Counted from the stretch's first letter, positions 46,149 through 56,148 are shown. The stretch is 64,000 bases of DNA from Prosthecobacter fusiformis (GCF_004364345.1 NZ_SOCA01000002.1:819711-883710), one strand, 5' to 3'. Notes: a model not told the origin generated them from the sequence alone. Numbers and translations: made by a program.

Positions 46149-47650
46149 ATCGCCACCAGCCTTCCTCCCACCAAATGATCAAATTTCGAGAGTTGAAGGA
46201 GCTTTCTCCTTCCAAAGCAAAACATTGCTTAGAGTGGTTTTGTTACCTCTTCGCTGCTGCAAGTCTGCTGCTGGCACCCTGCATTGTCGTGGCGGAGCAT
46301 CCCCATACAGAAGGCGCTTTCCTGGTTACTCCGGTCGTCTCACCGGCAACCTATCTTATCCGCTTTCCCGATGAGATTCTGCATGTCTGGCCCTCCCCAT
46401 TGAAGCCTTCAGGCCCCGGGCGAGTGAACGAAAACGGGGAGCTTTTGAGAGTCGTGAGAGATCATCTGCCACCGTCCTTTCGCCTAGGCGGCGGAACTGG
46501 CGGCCGGATCACAAAAACTTCCTGGGATGGCAAGGAAGTCTGGAGTTACACCATGGCCACTCCCACGTTGCTGATTCATCATGATGCACTGCAACTGCCC
46601 AATGGGAATGTGCTCGCACTGGTTTGGCAGCGGCACTCTCCAGAAGAGGCTACGGCCAAGGGACGAGACCCAAATAAAGTCGGCAAGGCGGGTATCTGGA
46701 GCGATTCAATCTGGGAACTACAACCCCTGCAGCCCAGGGGGGCGCACGTGGTCTGGGAATGGAACGCCTGGGACCATATCCAAACAGTATTTTCTAGCGA
46801 TGAGACGCGGGACACGCAATCCCAGAATCCCGATGAATACATAGATATCAAAGGGGGGTGGGATAAGAGACCTGCATGGGCGGGGGTGACACGGATGGAA
46901 TACTCGGATAGCCTGGATCAAGTACTTCTGGTCGCAAAAGGTTTTGGCGCAATCTGGATTATCGACCATGGGACCACCACTACTGAGGCAGCGTCAGGCA
47001 CGGGCGGAAAAGCAGGCAAAGGAGGCAGACTGCTCTATCAGTGGTCAGGAAGTCCGCCAGACCACGACGCACAAGCAACCAGCTTTATCATTGATGCGGA
47101 ATGGTCAAAAGGTATCGGATCAAAAGATGCTTCCATTGAAGTTCTTCGTGGTACCTGTCGAAACGGATCTGTCAGCTATACGGTCGAGGAGTGGCAACTC
47201 CCAAGGCTAACGGGAGGAAGCGGTTATTTGCTGACTACAGCGGGGCGGTATGAGTCGCCCTCTCTTTTGAACAGCAGACCGCTGACGATGCCTGAGTTGT
47301 CGCACCATGAGTTAAGCCGACCAACGGCCCTAAGTAATGGTGTTGTTACTTTTGGAGCGGCGGGCGTTATCCGAAGTTTAAACCCAGCGGGCATGAGCCT
47401 CATGGAATACAAGAACGGGAAAGGGGTGACCTCAACCCGTATCTCTAAAACGCCAGTTGATCCAAGCCTCTGCTGTGGGGGGAGTCAGACCGGAAAAGAA
47501 GATAGCTTCTCAGTTCCCACTCAGGAAACTTTTGAGTTAAAAACTGCCCCGGTCATGAAGAGCAGACGGGTCAACCTTCAAAAGTCATTGCTCAATCATG
47601 AGAAGTTGCAGCTGGATACTACCGGCAAGACCCTTCAACCCATCCAATAA
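46145..47650 (+). CDS. Arylsulfotransferase-like beta-propeller protein
   Basis: A 501-residue protein. After an N-terminal membrane/signal segment (WFCYLFAAASLLLAPCIVVA) the core resembles the arylsulfotransferase (ASST) propeller: KEVWSYTMATPTLLIHHDALQLPNGNVL is close to the family's HHD-x-LPNGN motif, with later segments WIIDHGT and SFIIDAEWS. Family members transfer sulfate between phenols in the periplasm. The catalytic residues outside the HHD region are not certain, so it may be a non-catalytic propeller. It overlaps the previous gene by 4 bases and is 10 bases from the Rhs gene. Confidence 0.6.
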   Translation: MNRHQPSSHQMIKFRELKELSPSKAKHCLEWFCYLFAAASLLLAPCIVVAEHPHTEGAFLVTPVVSPATYLIRFPDEILHVWPSPLKPSGPGRVNENGELLRVVRDHLPPSFRLGGGTGGRITKTSWDGKEVWSYTMATPTLLIHHDALQLPNGNVLALVWQRHSPEEATAKGRDPNKVGKAGIWSDSIWELQPLQPRGAHVVWEWNAWDHIQTVFSSDETRDTQSQNPDEYIDIKGGWDKRPAWAGVTRMEYSDSLDQVLLVAKGFGAIWIIDHGTTTTEAASGTGGKAGKGGRLLYQWSGSPPDHDAQATSFIIDAEWSKGIGSKDASIEVLRGTCRNGSVSYTVEEWQLPRLTGGSGYLLTTAGRYESPSLLNSRPLTMPELSHHELSRPTALSNGVVTFGAAGVIRSLNPAGMSLMEYKNGKGVTSTRISKTPVDPSLCCGGSQTGKEDSFSVPTQETFELKTAPVMKSRRVNLQKSLLNHEKLQLDTTGKTLQPIQ

Positions 47651-47660
47651 CTTGGCAACT

Positions 47661-50600
47661 ATGACCCTGCATCAAACGATACTGAAATGGCGAACAACTG
47701 GTAAACGTCCGCCTCCATCTTTCGCCTCTGCACTGATATGTTTCGTAATTTTGCTGTTTTGGCCTATATCAGGCAAGACACAGTCTTGCGCACCCTGCAA
47801 TTCAGGCGGTGTTACCGTCACTGCACGCGTTTACGTAGGTGACTCAGCCTCGATAGTCGTGCACATAGGGGCGAAGTCTTATCCCTTTACCGGTCCGGGT
47901 GAGTATCATCCAGAGGTCGTAATTCCAGATGCCATAGGGGGCCGTGTTGAAGTCTCCATGGACTTTTCCGTTGACGAATCTGGCAGTGATCCGGTACCCC
48001 TGACCTCGGCATACTTTTCCGCTGAAACCTGCGATCTTGTGGGGGTGATAGGGGCCGCTAGTTATTACGAGGATGGTGGGTGCTCCATAGAATATGACGA
48101 GTACGGGGAGCCTTATGAATACTGTGGTGGAGGTGGCGATATTTATTATACGGGATCAACCAGCGTTACAGGGGCGCTCAAGGCGAAACTAGATTCATCT
48201 TTGGTCAAGAAAGGCCAAGCGTCCCCTCCCAGCTATCTCCCCACCGCAGGAGGGGGGGGAAGCACTACCGATTATGCGCAAATGCCGACTGTGTTGAGCC
48301 AATCCTATGGGCTAGGCACCCAGACCATGCTAAACGGGACTAAGGTGGCCCTCGGCACATTGATATTCGAGAAGGCGCTCGACGCCATCACCGCCCCTTC
48401 CATTAGCGACATCAAGATCGTCCCATATCTGGCCACCATCGGGCCGTTCAGCGGTCCGGTGGAGTATGTCAGGACTCCAGGCGGCACAGGGCCGGTCCTG
48501 CAGTACAAGACAGAAAATTTGCTCGCGGATCTGACAACTTTAACCAACGGGGTGCAAATCCGTTTCTATGATTTGAGTGTCGTCAGCCAAACAAAAAACA
48601 GTACCACTCACCGTTATACCACCTCGGGTGATCCGTTCGCAGCACATATCATCACCAAGGTCACGGTTGGTGGTGAAACAGGCATCCAGATTAGTTCAAC
48701 CGAGAATGGCGTCACCAAGACTCATCAAAGCTTTGCCACTCCCAATGTGGATGGCAGTGGCGCACGTGTGACGATTGATGGCGATATGAAAACCGAGATC
48801 CTGGATGTGCGCCCTAATGGTGCTGCGGGTGAGCGAATCATCAGCACCACGGTGACACGCCTGCTTCCCGGTGGCGGCAGCGTGCCTGTGTCCGTGTCCG
48901 AGAATCACTATGAACTGGTTTCTTGGGGGCAGGCTCTAGTTAGCAGTGTCAGCGATCCTGCTGGAGCTAATCTGGAGACTCAGTACTTTTATAATGCAAG
49001 CGGTTTGCTCACCTCCGAGATTTATCCAGATGGTTCGTGGACGTCCTTTGTTCGAGACGGGAATGGAGAGGTGACTTCCACCTATCGTCCATGGCTTGAT
49101 GGTCCGGCCAATCCTGCCGCAGCGGCAGCTGGCAATTCAGCACGGACCTCATACAGCATCTCCACGCAAACAGATACTATGGGTTATACCATTTCAGTAA
49201 CCAAGACGACGATTCAATCCGTTTTGGGAACTCAGGTTTCAAAATCTGTTGAGATCGAAAGCAGGGGGGTGGATCCCTTGGGAAGCGGAAGCGTCTTTAT
49301 TGTGGAAAGTCAGAGTTTTCACGGCACATCCTCAACCCCAAGCGAGGAAAGCACCTCAGTCCATGAGGCGGTTTGGGACTATGATTTGCAGGAACACGTC
49401 CGAGGTCGGCTCCTGCATACCATTTCCCCGACAGGCATTGTGACGACGTACACCGAGGGGGAAAATGGTCTCACCTCACGGCAGACTGGCACGTTGGCCA
49501 GTCCCGAAGGCGTCAATGGGAAGTCGATTCTAGAAGAGACGATCACGGGAGAGTTCGGTGTTACCAACCAGACTACGAAGATCTATTCTGGTAGCAGCTA
49601 TCAAACCATTTCAGTCAGGGAGACGGCATACACAGCACCAACAGGCTATCCCATCACGGAGACATTCGACGGGCATACCATCCGCACTCTTAGCCGACCT
49701 GACGAAACGACCACAATCGAAGTCGATGCTGAAGGAATCACGACGACCCGGGTTGAAGATGGCAATGGCAATCTCATTGAGGTTAGCCGAAATGGCGTGA
49801 CCACAAACTACACCTGGAGCAGCACGTTGGCAGGACTCCCGAAGCAGACCACCTCCAAGACCGCAGGCCTCCTTACAATCACTTCGTATCAAGTGACCGA
49901 TCTTGCAGGCAGGCTGCTGGAGAGCTGTGATGAGAATGGCGTGGTGACTACTTACGCGTATTCGTCAGGCGGCAGGGTGATCACTGAATACAGTCCCGGG
50001 ACGGGTGGGGAAAGGCGTGAGCGAACAACGACGACGTATCTTGACGGCCAGCTAAAGAGCATCACCGGTTCAGCAGTGGTTGATCAGTTCCATAACTATG
50101 AGGTCGTCAGCGGTACAGACCCAATTCTGTCGAAGACCATCTTGGAAACAGCTTATTTTGGCGACGGCTACACACTTCAGACCGGAAACCGATCACCGCG
50201 CTGGCAGAAAACTTACACCGATGGGCTGGGGCGCAAACTTCTCGAAGAACGCCCCGGTCCCGCCAGTTCGACATTGGCGGCCGCTTACCACTACAATGAG
50301 GCCGGGCAACTCATTAAAATGACCCAAACTGCCATGGCGGACATGCTCTACAGCTACGATCCCGATACGGGAGAGCAGATCATGAGTGGCTATGATCTGG
50401 ATGGCTCGGGGGTTTTGGAGCTAGCTTCCAACGAACCGGTCAGCAAGACCACCCGCTATTACGAACAGGCGGCGGGCGAGTGGTGGGAAATCACCGAGCA
50501 ATCCAGGCTTACCAACGACGCCAGCGCCACGGAAGGTGCATTGACAAAGCGGCGGCGAAAATTTGGTGTGGGTTTGAATTCTGTGGTGGAAACCACACTG

Positions 50601-53600
50601 CCGGACGGCACGGTGCTGACGGAAACAACGGCCATTAACTCTCTGAATCACACGCGGACGGTGACTGCCACATCCAACCGCAGCAGCCTCTCTGGAGTTC
50701 AGACATGGATCAATGGACTGCTCACCTCTTCAAGCAGATTGGGCAGCATCGGTTCCGTAACTTATGGTTATGATGATCTTGAGCGTCAGACCAGTGTCAC
50801 CCCCACCGGACAGACTGCCACCACCACTCAGTTTGTGACAGGTACGCACCTGCCGGAAATCGTGAGCGGCCCCGGCGGCAGCTTTGTCTATTCATATTAT
50901 GGCACGAGCTCGCCCTGGGTTGGTCAGGTCCAGACTGTCACGGACGGCGAACTCGCCGTCACCAACATCGCCTACACGGATCGCGGGGATACGGCGGCTG
51001 TCTGGGGCACCGCGACTCATCCGGTCCGTTATGAATACAACGCCTTTGGTGAAAAGTGGAAGATGCACACTTTCCGTACCGACCCGGCCAATGACACACC
51101 CATCACCGCCGGAGATGTCACAGAATGGGTGTACGAGGCCGCCTCCGGACTGCTAGAAGAGAAGCGGGATGCCGCAAATGCCTCCGTCATCTATACACAT
51201 GACTTTGGCGTGACCGGCCGTGTTGTGCAGCGCGCCTGGGCAAGGGGTGGAATTACCACCAGCAGCTACGACCTGGCGGGCCGGTTGACCTCTGTAAATT
51301 ACAACGATGGGGTTACACCCAATGTCAGCTACCAGTATCTGCGAGATGGCACCTTGAACCAGATGACGGACGCGGCCGGCATCCACAGCTACGCTTACGA
51401 AGGGCCGGCACGCCAGGAAGTCACCGAAACGATTTCGGGCAGCGGCCTGCTCAGCGGTTACGTGATGGAGAGCGCCTCTGGACATGCAGGCACGAACGGA
51501 TATGTTGAGGCCCGCCGGGGAGCCCAGGTTATTTATCATTCCACCCGTATGCATGCTGCTGACACAGGCCTCCTCCAGAGCACCACAGGTGTCGGCGGTG
51601 CCTGGACTTACAGCTACGATTCAGGCAGTGGAACCATCAGCGAAATCGGTTTTACCATGACGGGGGGCACTCCGCATGTGGCGGTGCATGAACGTGACAC
51701 CTTCGGCAGGGTCGCCACTATCCGCTATCAGCACGGCGATGCCACGGACGCCTGGAGTTCGCATGGCATTCTTGGCTGGTCCTACAGCTATCACGCGAAC
51801 TCGCCGCAGCGTCGTGAGAAAACATTGCCTTATCGCCTGGCAGGCGGCTCCCCTCTCCCGGCCAGTCCGCCCAGTTGGAGCCATGCCTACAACTCACGGG
51901 GCGAAGTCGCCAGCGCCTCCCGTGGCGATGCCGAAGGAGATCCCATCAGCGGACAGGCCTGGGGCTATGCTTATGACGCCATTGGCAACCGGTTGACGAG
52001 CACTCAATCCGGTCACTCCACAGGTTATTCGGCCAATGAACGCAACCAGTACAGCAGCATCGCCTACCCTGACAGCGTCGAGATCAGCGGCCTGACAACG
52101 CAGGGTGTCACACGTGTGGCGGTCAATGGCCAGCCCGCTACCGGCCGACCGCCTGAGAATGGCGAGCCGGATGGGTTTTCCCAATGGCTCAGTGTGCCCA
52201 ATGCCCAGCAGCCGAAGTGGCTCACCGTGAAGGTGGAGGCGAGCCGCCCGGGCGAGCCACCTGAAAATGCGCCCTTGGAAATGCTGCGCCAGGGGAAACT
52301 CTGGGTGCCCTCGTCTCAGACAAGTCCTGCTTATGATGCGGATGGAAACCTGCTCTTCGACGGGCGCTGGCGCTACACCTGGGATCTGGAGAACCGCCTA
52401 GTCGCTGTCGAGACAGATCAGGCCGTGGCATTGCTGCCCAATGCCCCGGCGCGGATGCGCCTGGAGTTTGCCTATGACGGCAATGGCCGCCGGGTGAGCA
52501 AGGTGGTGAAGCGCTGGCAAACCGGCGCAGAACAGTGGCTGACGGTGGGTTGGTGGAAGTTTCTCCATGAGGGATGGAACTTGGTGGCAGAACTGGATGC
52601 TCTGCGCGGAGAAGCCGTGGAGCGTGCCTATATCTGGGGCAAAGATCTTAGTGGCACGATGAGTGGCGCTGGAGGTGTAGGGGGGCTGCTCGGTTTGTAT
52701 GACGGTCGCACAGGCAAAGTGTACAGCGTATGCATTGAGGTCAATGGCAACGTCATGGGATTGATCGACAGTACCACCGGAGATCTTGCCGCCCGCTATG
52801 ATTACAACGCCTTCGGCAAAAAAATCACCGCCGTCGGCCCCGCCGCAGCCGTCTGCCCCATGGGTTTCAGCACAAAGTATAAGGATGTTGAAACGGGACT
52901 TGTGTACTACGGCTACAGGTATTACGCGCCTGAGATGGGCAGGTGGATCAGCAGGGATCCGATTGAGGAGAACGGCGGCATCAACCTGTATGGGATGTGT
53001 GGGAATGATCCGGTGAATGGGGTGGATGTGCTGGGGTTGAACATGTGGCAGTTGAATGTTGTTGGTTCAAACCCTGCTCGTGACCGTACTACGGGTAGTT
53101 CAGGTGCGCCTGTAAGCGGTCAACATGTTGCAGCTATGGCGGCAGCGACTGAGTTTTTCCCAATGTGGAGTGCTCAGGATGGCTCCGAGATTAACGCACC
53201 AAAGTATCTATTGGATGGAGATCCAAGTCAGGATGAAGCTTGGGTTCTGCTTGTCGCAAAAACTAGCCGTGGACGTTACAGGCACGGGCCTGGTTTTCCC
53301 CCTCCGAATGGCCTCAGATTTGGCGAGAGCCGAAACCCTTGGAGCGATCGAAATTCAGACCAGAATTGGCCCGCCTATCTTCGTAACAATGTTAAAATAA
53401 AGATGAAAGATGGTGGCGAGATTGTTGTCGAACAAAATCCTGGTGAGGTCTGGAATGTTCCGAGCGAAGGAGCTGCAAATGGCTTAGGTTCCGCTCTCGC
53501 CGCGCAGATTACATATACTCAAAAGCGAATCGAAGGTGGATGGGAGTTGGAACTCACATACTCTGTTTCAGGCGGGTGGAGCAGTGAAGGAGTTGTCAAC

Positions 53601-53804
53601 CACAACGGTTCTGGATTCTTCCCACCATCAGAAAGTGGGTCGCCTGGATTGGAACAGTTTATAGTTGGGGGCGGACGGGTGAATGACGACATGAGACATC
53701 ATCCGCGTTCAAGGCCGCGGGACCCTCAAACCGGGCAAGGCGCCCCTATCCGGGTTAAGTTAAAAATTCGGTCCTACTGTGGGCCGAAGAAACCAGCCAA
53801 CTAG
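47661..53804 (+). CDS. Rhs/YD-repeat protein with distinct C-terminal tip
   Basis: The ATG at 47661 gives 2,047 residues. A signal segment (ALICFVILLFWPISG) opens the protein. Repeats with the YD pattern (for example YDYNAFGKKITAVG) lead to the hyperconserved Rhs core end, VYYGYRYYAPEMGRWISRDP and INLYGMCGNDPVNGVDVLGLN, at about residue 1793. The last about 254 residues (DNA from 53041) are unrelated to the core; they are Gly/Pro/Asn-rich with DMRHHPRSRPRDPQTG near the end. In Rhs systems the tip is a toxin and the gene behind it an immunity protein. No known nuclease motif is seen in this tip. It follows the arylsulfotransferase-like gene by 10 bases. Confidence 0.85.
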   Translation: MTLHQTILKWRTTGKRPPPSFASALICFVILLFWPISGKTQSCAPCNSGGVTVTARVYVGDSASIVVHIGAKSYPFTGPGEYHPEVVIPDAIGGRVEVSMDFSVDESGSDPVPLTSAYFSAETCDLVGVIGAASYYEDGGCSIEYDEYGEPYEYCGGGGDIYYTGSTSVTGALKAKLDSSLVKKGQASPPSYLPTAGGGGSTTDYAQMPTVLSQSYGLGTQTMLNGTKVALGTLIFEKALDAITAPSISDIKIVPYLATIGPFSGPVEYVRTPGGTGPVLQYKTENLLADLTTLTNGVQIRFYDLSVVSQTKNSTTHRYTTSGDPFAAHIITKVTVGGETGIQISSTENGVTKTHQSFATPNVDGSGARVTIDGDMKTEILDVRPNGAAGERIISTTVTRLLPGGGSVPVSVSENHYELVSWGQALVSSVSDPAGANLETQYFYNASGLLTSEIYPDGSWTSFVRDGNGEVTSTYRPWLDGPANPAAAAAGNSARTSYSISTQTDTMGYTISVTKTTIQSVLGTQVSKSVEIESRGVDPLGSGSVFIVESQSFHGTSSTPSEESTSVHEAVWDYDLQEHVRGRLLHTISPTGIVTTYTEGENGLTSRQTGTLASPEGVNGKSILEETITGEFGVTNQTTKIYSGSSYQTISVRETAYTAPTGYPITETFDGHTIRTLSRPDETTTIEVDAEGITTTRVEDGNGNLIEVSRNGVTTNYTWSSTLAGLPKQTTSKTAGLLTITSYQVTDLAGRLLESCDENGVVTTYAYSSGGRVITEYSPGTGGERRERTTTTYLDGQLKSITGSAVVDQFHNYEVVSGTDPILSKTILETAYFGDGYTLQTGNRSPRWQKTYTDGLGRKLLEERPGPASSTLAAAYHYNEAGQLIKMTQTAMADMLYSYDPDTGEQIMSGYDLDGSGVLELASNEPVSKTTRYYEQAAGEWWEITEQSRLTNDASATEGALTKRRRKFGVGLNSVVETTLPDGTVLTETTAINSLNHTRTVTATSNRSSLSGVQTWINGLLTSSSRLGSIGSVTYGYDDLERQTSVTPTGQTATTTQFVTGTHLPEIVSGPGGSFVYSYYGTSSPWVGQVQTVTDGELAVTNIAYTDRGDTAAVWGTATHPVRYEYNAFGEKWKMHTFRTDPANDTPITAGDVTEWVYEAASGLLEEKRDAANASVIYTHDFGVTGRVVQRAWARGGITTSSYDLAGRLTSVNYNDGVTPNVSYQYLRDGTLNQMTDAAGIHSYAYEGPARQEVTETISGSGLLSGYVMESASGHAGTNGYVEARRGAQVIYHSTRMHAADTGLLQSTTGVGGAWTYSYDSGSGTISEIGFTMTGGTPHVAVHERDTFGRVATIRYQHGDATDAWSSHGILGWSYSYHANSPQRREKTLPYRLAGGSPLPASPPSWSHAYNSRGEVASASRGDAEGDPISGQAWGYAYDAIGNRLTSTQSGHSTGYSANERNQYSSIAYPDSVEISGLTTQGVTRVAVNGQPATGRPPENGEPDGFSQWLSVPNAQQPKWLTVKVEASRPGEPPENAPLEMLRQGKLWVPSSQTSPAYDADGNLLFDGRWRYTWDLENRLVAVETDQAVALLPNAPARMRLEFAYDGNGRRVSKVVKRWQTGAEQWLTVGWWKFLHEGWNLVAELDALRGEAVERAYIWGKDLSGTMSGAGGVGGLLGLYDGRTGKVYSVCIEVNGNVMGLIDSTTGDLAARYDYNAFGKKITAVGPAAAVCPMGFSTKYKDVETGLVYYGYRYYAPEMGRWISRDPIEENGGINLYGMCGNDPVNGVDVLGLNMWQLNVVGSNPARDRTTGSSGAPVSGQHVAAMAAATEFFPMWSAQDGSEINAPKYLLDGDPSQDEAWVLLVAKTSRGRYRHGPGFPPPNGLRFGESRNPWSDRNSDQNWPAYLRNNVKIKMKDGGEIVVEQNPGEVWNVPSEGAANGLGSALAAQITYTQKRIEGGWELELTYSVSGGWSSEGVVNHNGSGFFPPSESGSPGLEQFIVGGGRVNDDMRHHPRSRPRDPQTGQGAPIRVKLKIRSYCGPKKPAN

Positions 53805-53811
53805 TTCTTGC

Positions 53812-54516
53812 ATGAAAAGCCGGATTATTGTCTATTTTTTTGTCGGGGCGTTCCTTGTATGCTGCGGTTGGTTTGCCGCCCGATGGTCCGCTATATCTGT
53901 ACTAGACGCAGAAACTGCTGCGGGCCTCAATGTGAAATGGAGGACAGTACTTAACACAAGGTTTCTGCCAGGGGCAAGTCCACTCGACATGCACTTGAAT
54001 TACGATATTGTTTCTGCTTCGAAACTCGCAAATGCTGTCAAGCATTTTGGTGATGTTGAATCGCTCAGTATCAACCACGGCGACGAGCGTACAATTATTT
54101 TTTTGGCCGAGATTGGACGGCTGAACAGTCTCACCAAATTGTTGATTTTTGATGCGCCGGTTAATGACAAGATTTTGCAAGGGTTTACGTTTCCTAAACT
54201 ACAAAAACTGTCCCTTGTTAATTGTGATATTACAGGAGTTCATTGGCCCCTTTTGCCTGAACTTCAAGAGGTTGATCTTGGGGGCTGCCCAATCAGTGAC
54301 GAGGGCTTTAAGGCAATCTTGAAAAGCCCTAAAATAAACTATTTGATTTTTGAAAACGCCTCAATCACACCAAATGGGCTGCTAATGTCAGGTGCTGCTC
54401 TACACCCTAACCTTATTCGCTTGCAGTTTTCAAATTGTGCTTGGCCTCGTGTCTCTATTGAAGAAGCCGAGGCTCGAATTCGTAAACTTAACAGTCGGCT
54501 CCAACTATCGTGGTAA
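53812..54516 (+). CDS. Small membrane-anchored leucine-rich repeat protein, possible immunity protein
   Basis: A 234-residue protein, 7 bases after the Rhs stop. Residues 4-20 form one hydrophobic helix (IIVYFFVGAFLVCCGWF). The rest holds irregular LRRs: LNSLTKLLIFDAPVND, FPKLQKLSLVNCDITG, LPELQEVDLGGCPISDEGF, KINYLIFENASITPNG and HPNLIRLQFSNC. No catalytic motif is seen. Position and spacing suggest an immunity partner for the Rhs tip, but the membrane anchor and LRR type are not the usual immunity form, so this is an inference. The ATG at 53812 avoids overlap with the Rhs gene. Confidence 0.65.
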   Translation: MKSRIIVYFFVGAFLVCCGWFAARWSAISVLDAETAAGLNVKWRTVLNTRFLPGASPLDMHLNYDIVSASKLANAVKHFGDVESLSINHGDERTIIFLAEIGRLNSLTKLLIFDAPVNDKILQGFTFPKLQKLSLVNCDITGVHWPLLPELQEVDLGGCPISDEGFKAILKSPKINYLIFENASITPNGLLMSGAALHPNLIRLQFSNCAWPRVSIEEAEARIRKLNSRLQLSW

Positions 54517-54957
54517 TTTTTAAACAGTAATAACCCATGGTAGGCACCGCGCTACAGTGCCTACTTCGCAAAAAGTATACCCCCGAAGCAAGGTTCCTCC
54601 TGCGTCGGGCTTCGTTAACTCAGCGCAGAGGTCCGAAGGACATGTCGCTTTACCATCCGAACTCGTCGATGCACGGTCTCCTACCATTCAGGGCATTCTC
54701 TCTGATGAAGGGAGCTTTGGAACGTGGGCATAGTGGTTCAGCAAGCCATCTGTGCCAGACGATAAGCCCTAATCGCATCAGCTGGGCCGCCCGCCTGGAA
54801 GCGGTAAACTTCCAAGGTGGCTTGAGCGATAATGAGGCTGCAGGTGCTGCTGCCGAGCGTGGTCGACTCGTAGGCATAGCCGGGGCCAGCGGGCGGCTTT
54901 GTCAGAAAGATGATCGGTAGGTTTTAGCGAGACAGCGCCACCTGCAAATAAGATATT
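54517..54957. other. Intergenic stretch without a recognised gene
   Basis: This 441-base segment separates the LRR gene from the minus-strand partition genes. It holds a hairpin at 54540-54564 (arms GTAGGCAC and GTGCCTAC, 9-base loop) and an open frame 54537-54920 whose product has no recognisable features. I do not call a gene here. It may be a remnant of earlier mobile DNA. Confidence 0.5.
54540..54564. repeat. 8-bp inverted repeat (hairpin)
   Basis: GTAGGCAC (54540-54547) and GTGCCTAC (54557-54564) form a perfect 8-bp stem with a 9-base loop. It lies 24 bases after the LRR gene stop and is not followed by a T-run, so it is a weak terminator at best. Confidence 0.45.
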
Positions 54958-55347
54958 TTAACTACCTTTGATATACCCTGCTCTTTTCAACCACTCAGTG
55001 AGCGCTTCGTTCACAATGTCCTGAACCGCCGCTCTTGATCTCCGCTCGATCTTCCGGTCGGTCGAAGCTCTTAAAAGTGCGGCATTAATATGACGCCCCA
55101 CACGAGTATTTAGTCCCACCATCTCAGTGTGAACTGAGATAGCAGTCTCTTCATCAAGCACTGGAGATGTCGATTTGACCTTGAGCGACGCAGCTAGATT
55201 TCCAGCAGGAATTGCTGCCTGGTTGCGACTTCCAGATTTTGGCATAGAAGCTTCCGAAGGGTTGTTAAGAAATGGTGCGGCACCCTCGTTGAGAAATGCC
55301 GTTTCCTCTGGGGTCAAGCCGTCTCCAAGTGTTCTGCGTTTAACCAC
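54958..55347 (-). CDS. Small plasmid-partition partner protein (ParA-linked)
   Basis: A 129-residue basic protein starting at a GTG (55347), overlapping the ParA stop by 8 bases. The C-terminal half (VGLNTRVGRHINAALLRASTDRKIERRSRAAVQDIVNEALTEWLKRAGY) has two helices after a short strand region, as in ribbon-helix-helix partition proteins of the ParG/ParR class. In such pairs it binds centromere DNA and stimulates the ParA ATPase. The N-terminal half is unordered and Asn/Ser/Pro-rich. The function is inferred from position and this pattern. Confidence 0.6.
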   Translation of the reverse strand: MVKRRTLGDGLTPEETAFLNEGAAPFLNNPSEASMPKSGSRNQAAIPAGNLAASLKVKSTSPVLDEETAISVHTEMVGLNTRVGRHINAALLRASTDRKIERRSRAAVQDIVNEALTEWLKRAGYIKGS

Positions 55348-55963
55348 GGGTCATCTCCTTCATGAGTTGCTGCATTTCGTGAGAAGCCACGAGGGCTGAT
55401 GCTCCCATTTGCCAGACCACTTTCGCCTGCCCGGCTGCATCAACAAAGCTTTGGCGCTGTGAAAGCCCGGCCAACAAAGGAACACCGAGTTTTTGTGCAG
55501 CGCCGAGCATCTCACGACTCAGCCGACCGCGTTTTTGCAGTTTGTTTGGAATGATCGTTCCAACAGGCGGACCCTTCCGGGATTTTTGAGCTTCACGCAG
55601 CAAGAGCACTGCTTTTGAAGCTGCGCGGAGATCGAGAATGGATGGTCCACATGGAAGAAAAACACGGTCCGACCGCAACATGATCGCCCTTGTGGTTGTG
55701 GAAAGCCCTGCGGGTCCATCTATGACGATGTCATTAGCGTCAGTCGCCAGTTGCGCGACTCGACGAATTATCTCCTCCGGCTCGGACAGTTTTTCGAGCT
55801 GAATGTCCAGATCGAGTTCACTGATCCACTGCGAGGCGGAAGATTGAGGATCAGCATCAATGAAAATGACTGTCCGTTTCTTTTTGACGAGCCAAGCTGC
55901 CAGGTGGACGGCAATCGTTGTTTTGCCAACGCCGCCTTTAGAATTTGTTAAACCGTAAATCAT
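55340..55963 (-). CDS. parA: ParA-family partition ATPase
   Basis: A 207-residue P-loop ATPase of the small ParA type (Ib), without the N-terminal HTH. The deviant Walker A is NSKGGVGKTTIAVHLA; Walker A' is IFIDADPQSSASQW; DIVIDGPAGLSTTTRA is the switch/Walker B. The protein drives plasmid or element segregation on nucleoid DNA. It lies next to iterons and a replication initiator, which fits a low-copy plasmid backbone. The about 130 bases upstream hold palindromes that could be its centromere or operator. Confidence 0.92.
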   Translation of the reverse strand: MIYGLTNSKGGVGKTTIAVHLAAWLVKKKRTVIFIDADPQSSASQWISELDLDIQLEKLSEPEEIIRRVAQLATDANDIVIDGPAGLSTTTRAIMLRSDRVFLPCGPSILDLRAASKAVLLLREAQKSRKGPPVGTIIPNKLQKRGRLSREMLGAAQKLGVPLLAGLSQRQSFVDAAGQAKVVWQMGASALVASHEMQQLMKEMTRG

Positions 55964-56045
55964 ACGGCCATCATAATGGAATGCGGTTCACCTCGGAAGC
56001 TTCCTGAGCTTTGGCTTCTTTCTGAAGCTTCATATTTTGCGGTCG

Positions 56046-56061
56046 GTTGCAATGTTGCAAC
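56046..56061. promoter_or_regulatory. TTGCAA palindrome upstream of parA
   Basis: GTTGCAA-TG-TTGCAAC is a perfect inverted repeat about 85 bases before the parA start. The same TTGCAA core occurs in the divergent region at 60422-60435 and 60500-60504. It may be a parS-like centromere site or an operator of a backbone regulator. Confidence 0.5.
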
Positions 56062-56082
56062 ACCGCAATCACGTTTGCGAGC

Positions 56083-56100
56083 TTGCGAGTTTTCTCGCAA
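56083..56100. promoter_or_regulatory. Hairpin TTGCGAG-TTTT-CTCGCAA
   Basis: Perfect 7-bp arms around a TTTT loop, 22 bases from the TTGCAA palindrome. TTGCGAG-like words recur, for example CTCGCAAG at 60558-60565. Together with that palindrome it makes a compact repeat field upstream of parA, fitting a centromere or shared operator. Confidence 0.45.
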
Positions 56101-56148
56101 AGGTTGTAGTTAGAGTATTGGAGGTTGAGTTGCCCTCCCCCTTGGCGT

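Noticed and set aside
54537-54920. A 127-codon open frame after the LRR gene
   Set aside because: No known motif, an unusual amino-acid mix and overlap with a hairpin at its start; not enough to call a gene.
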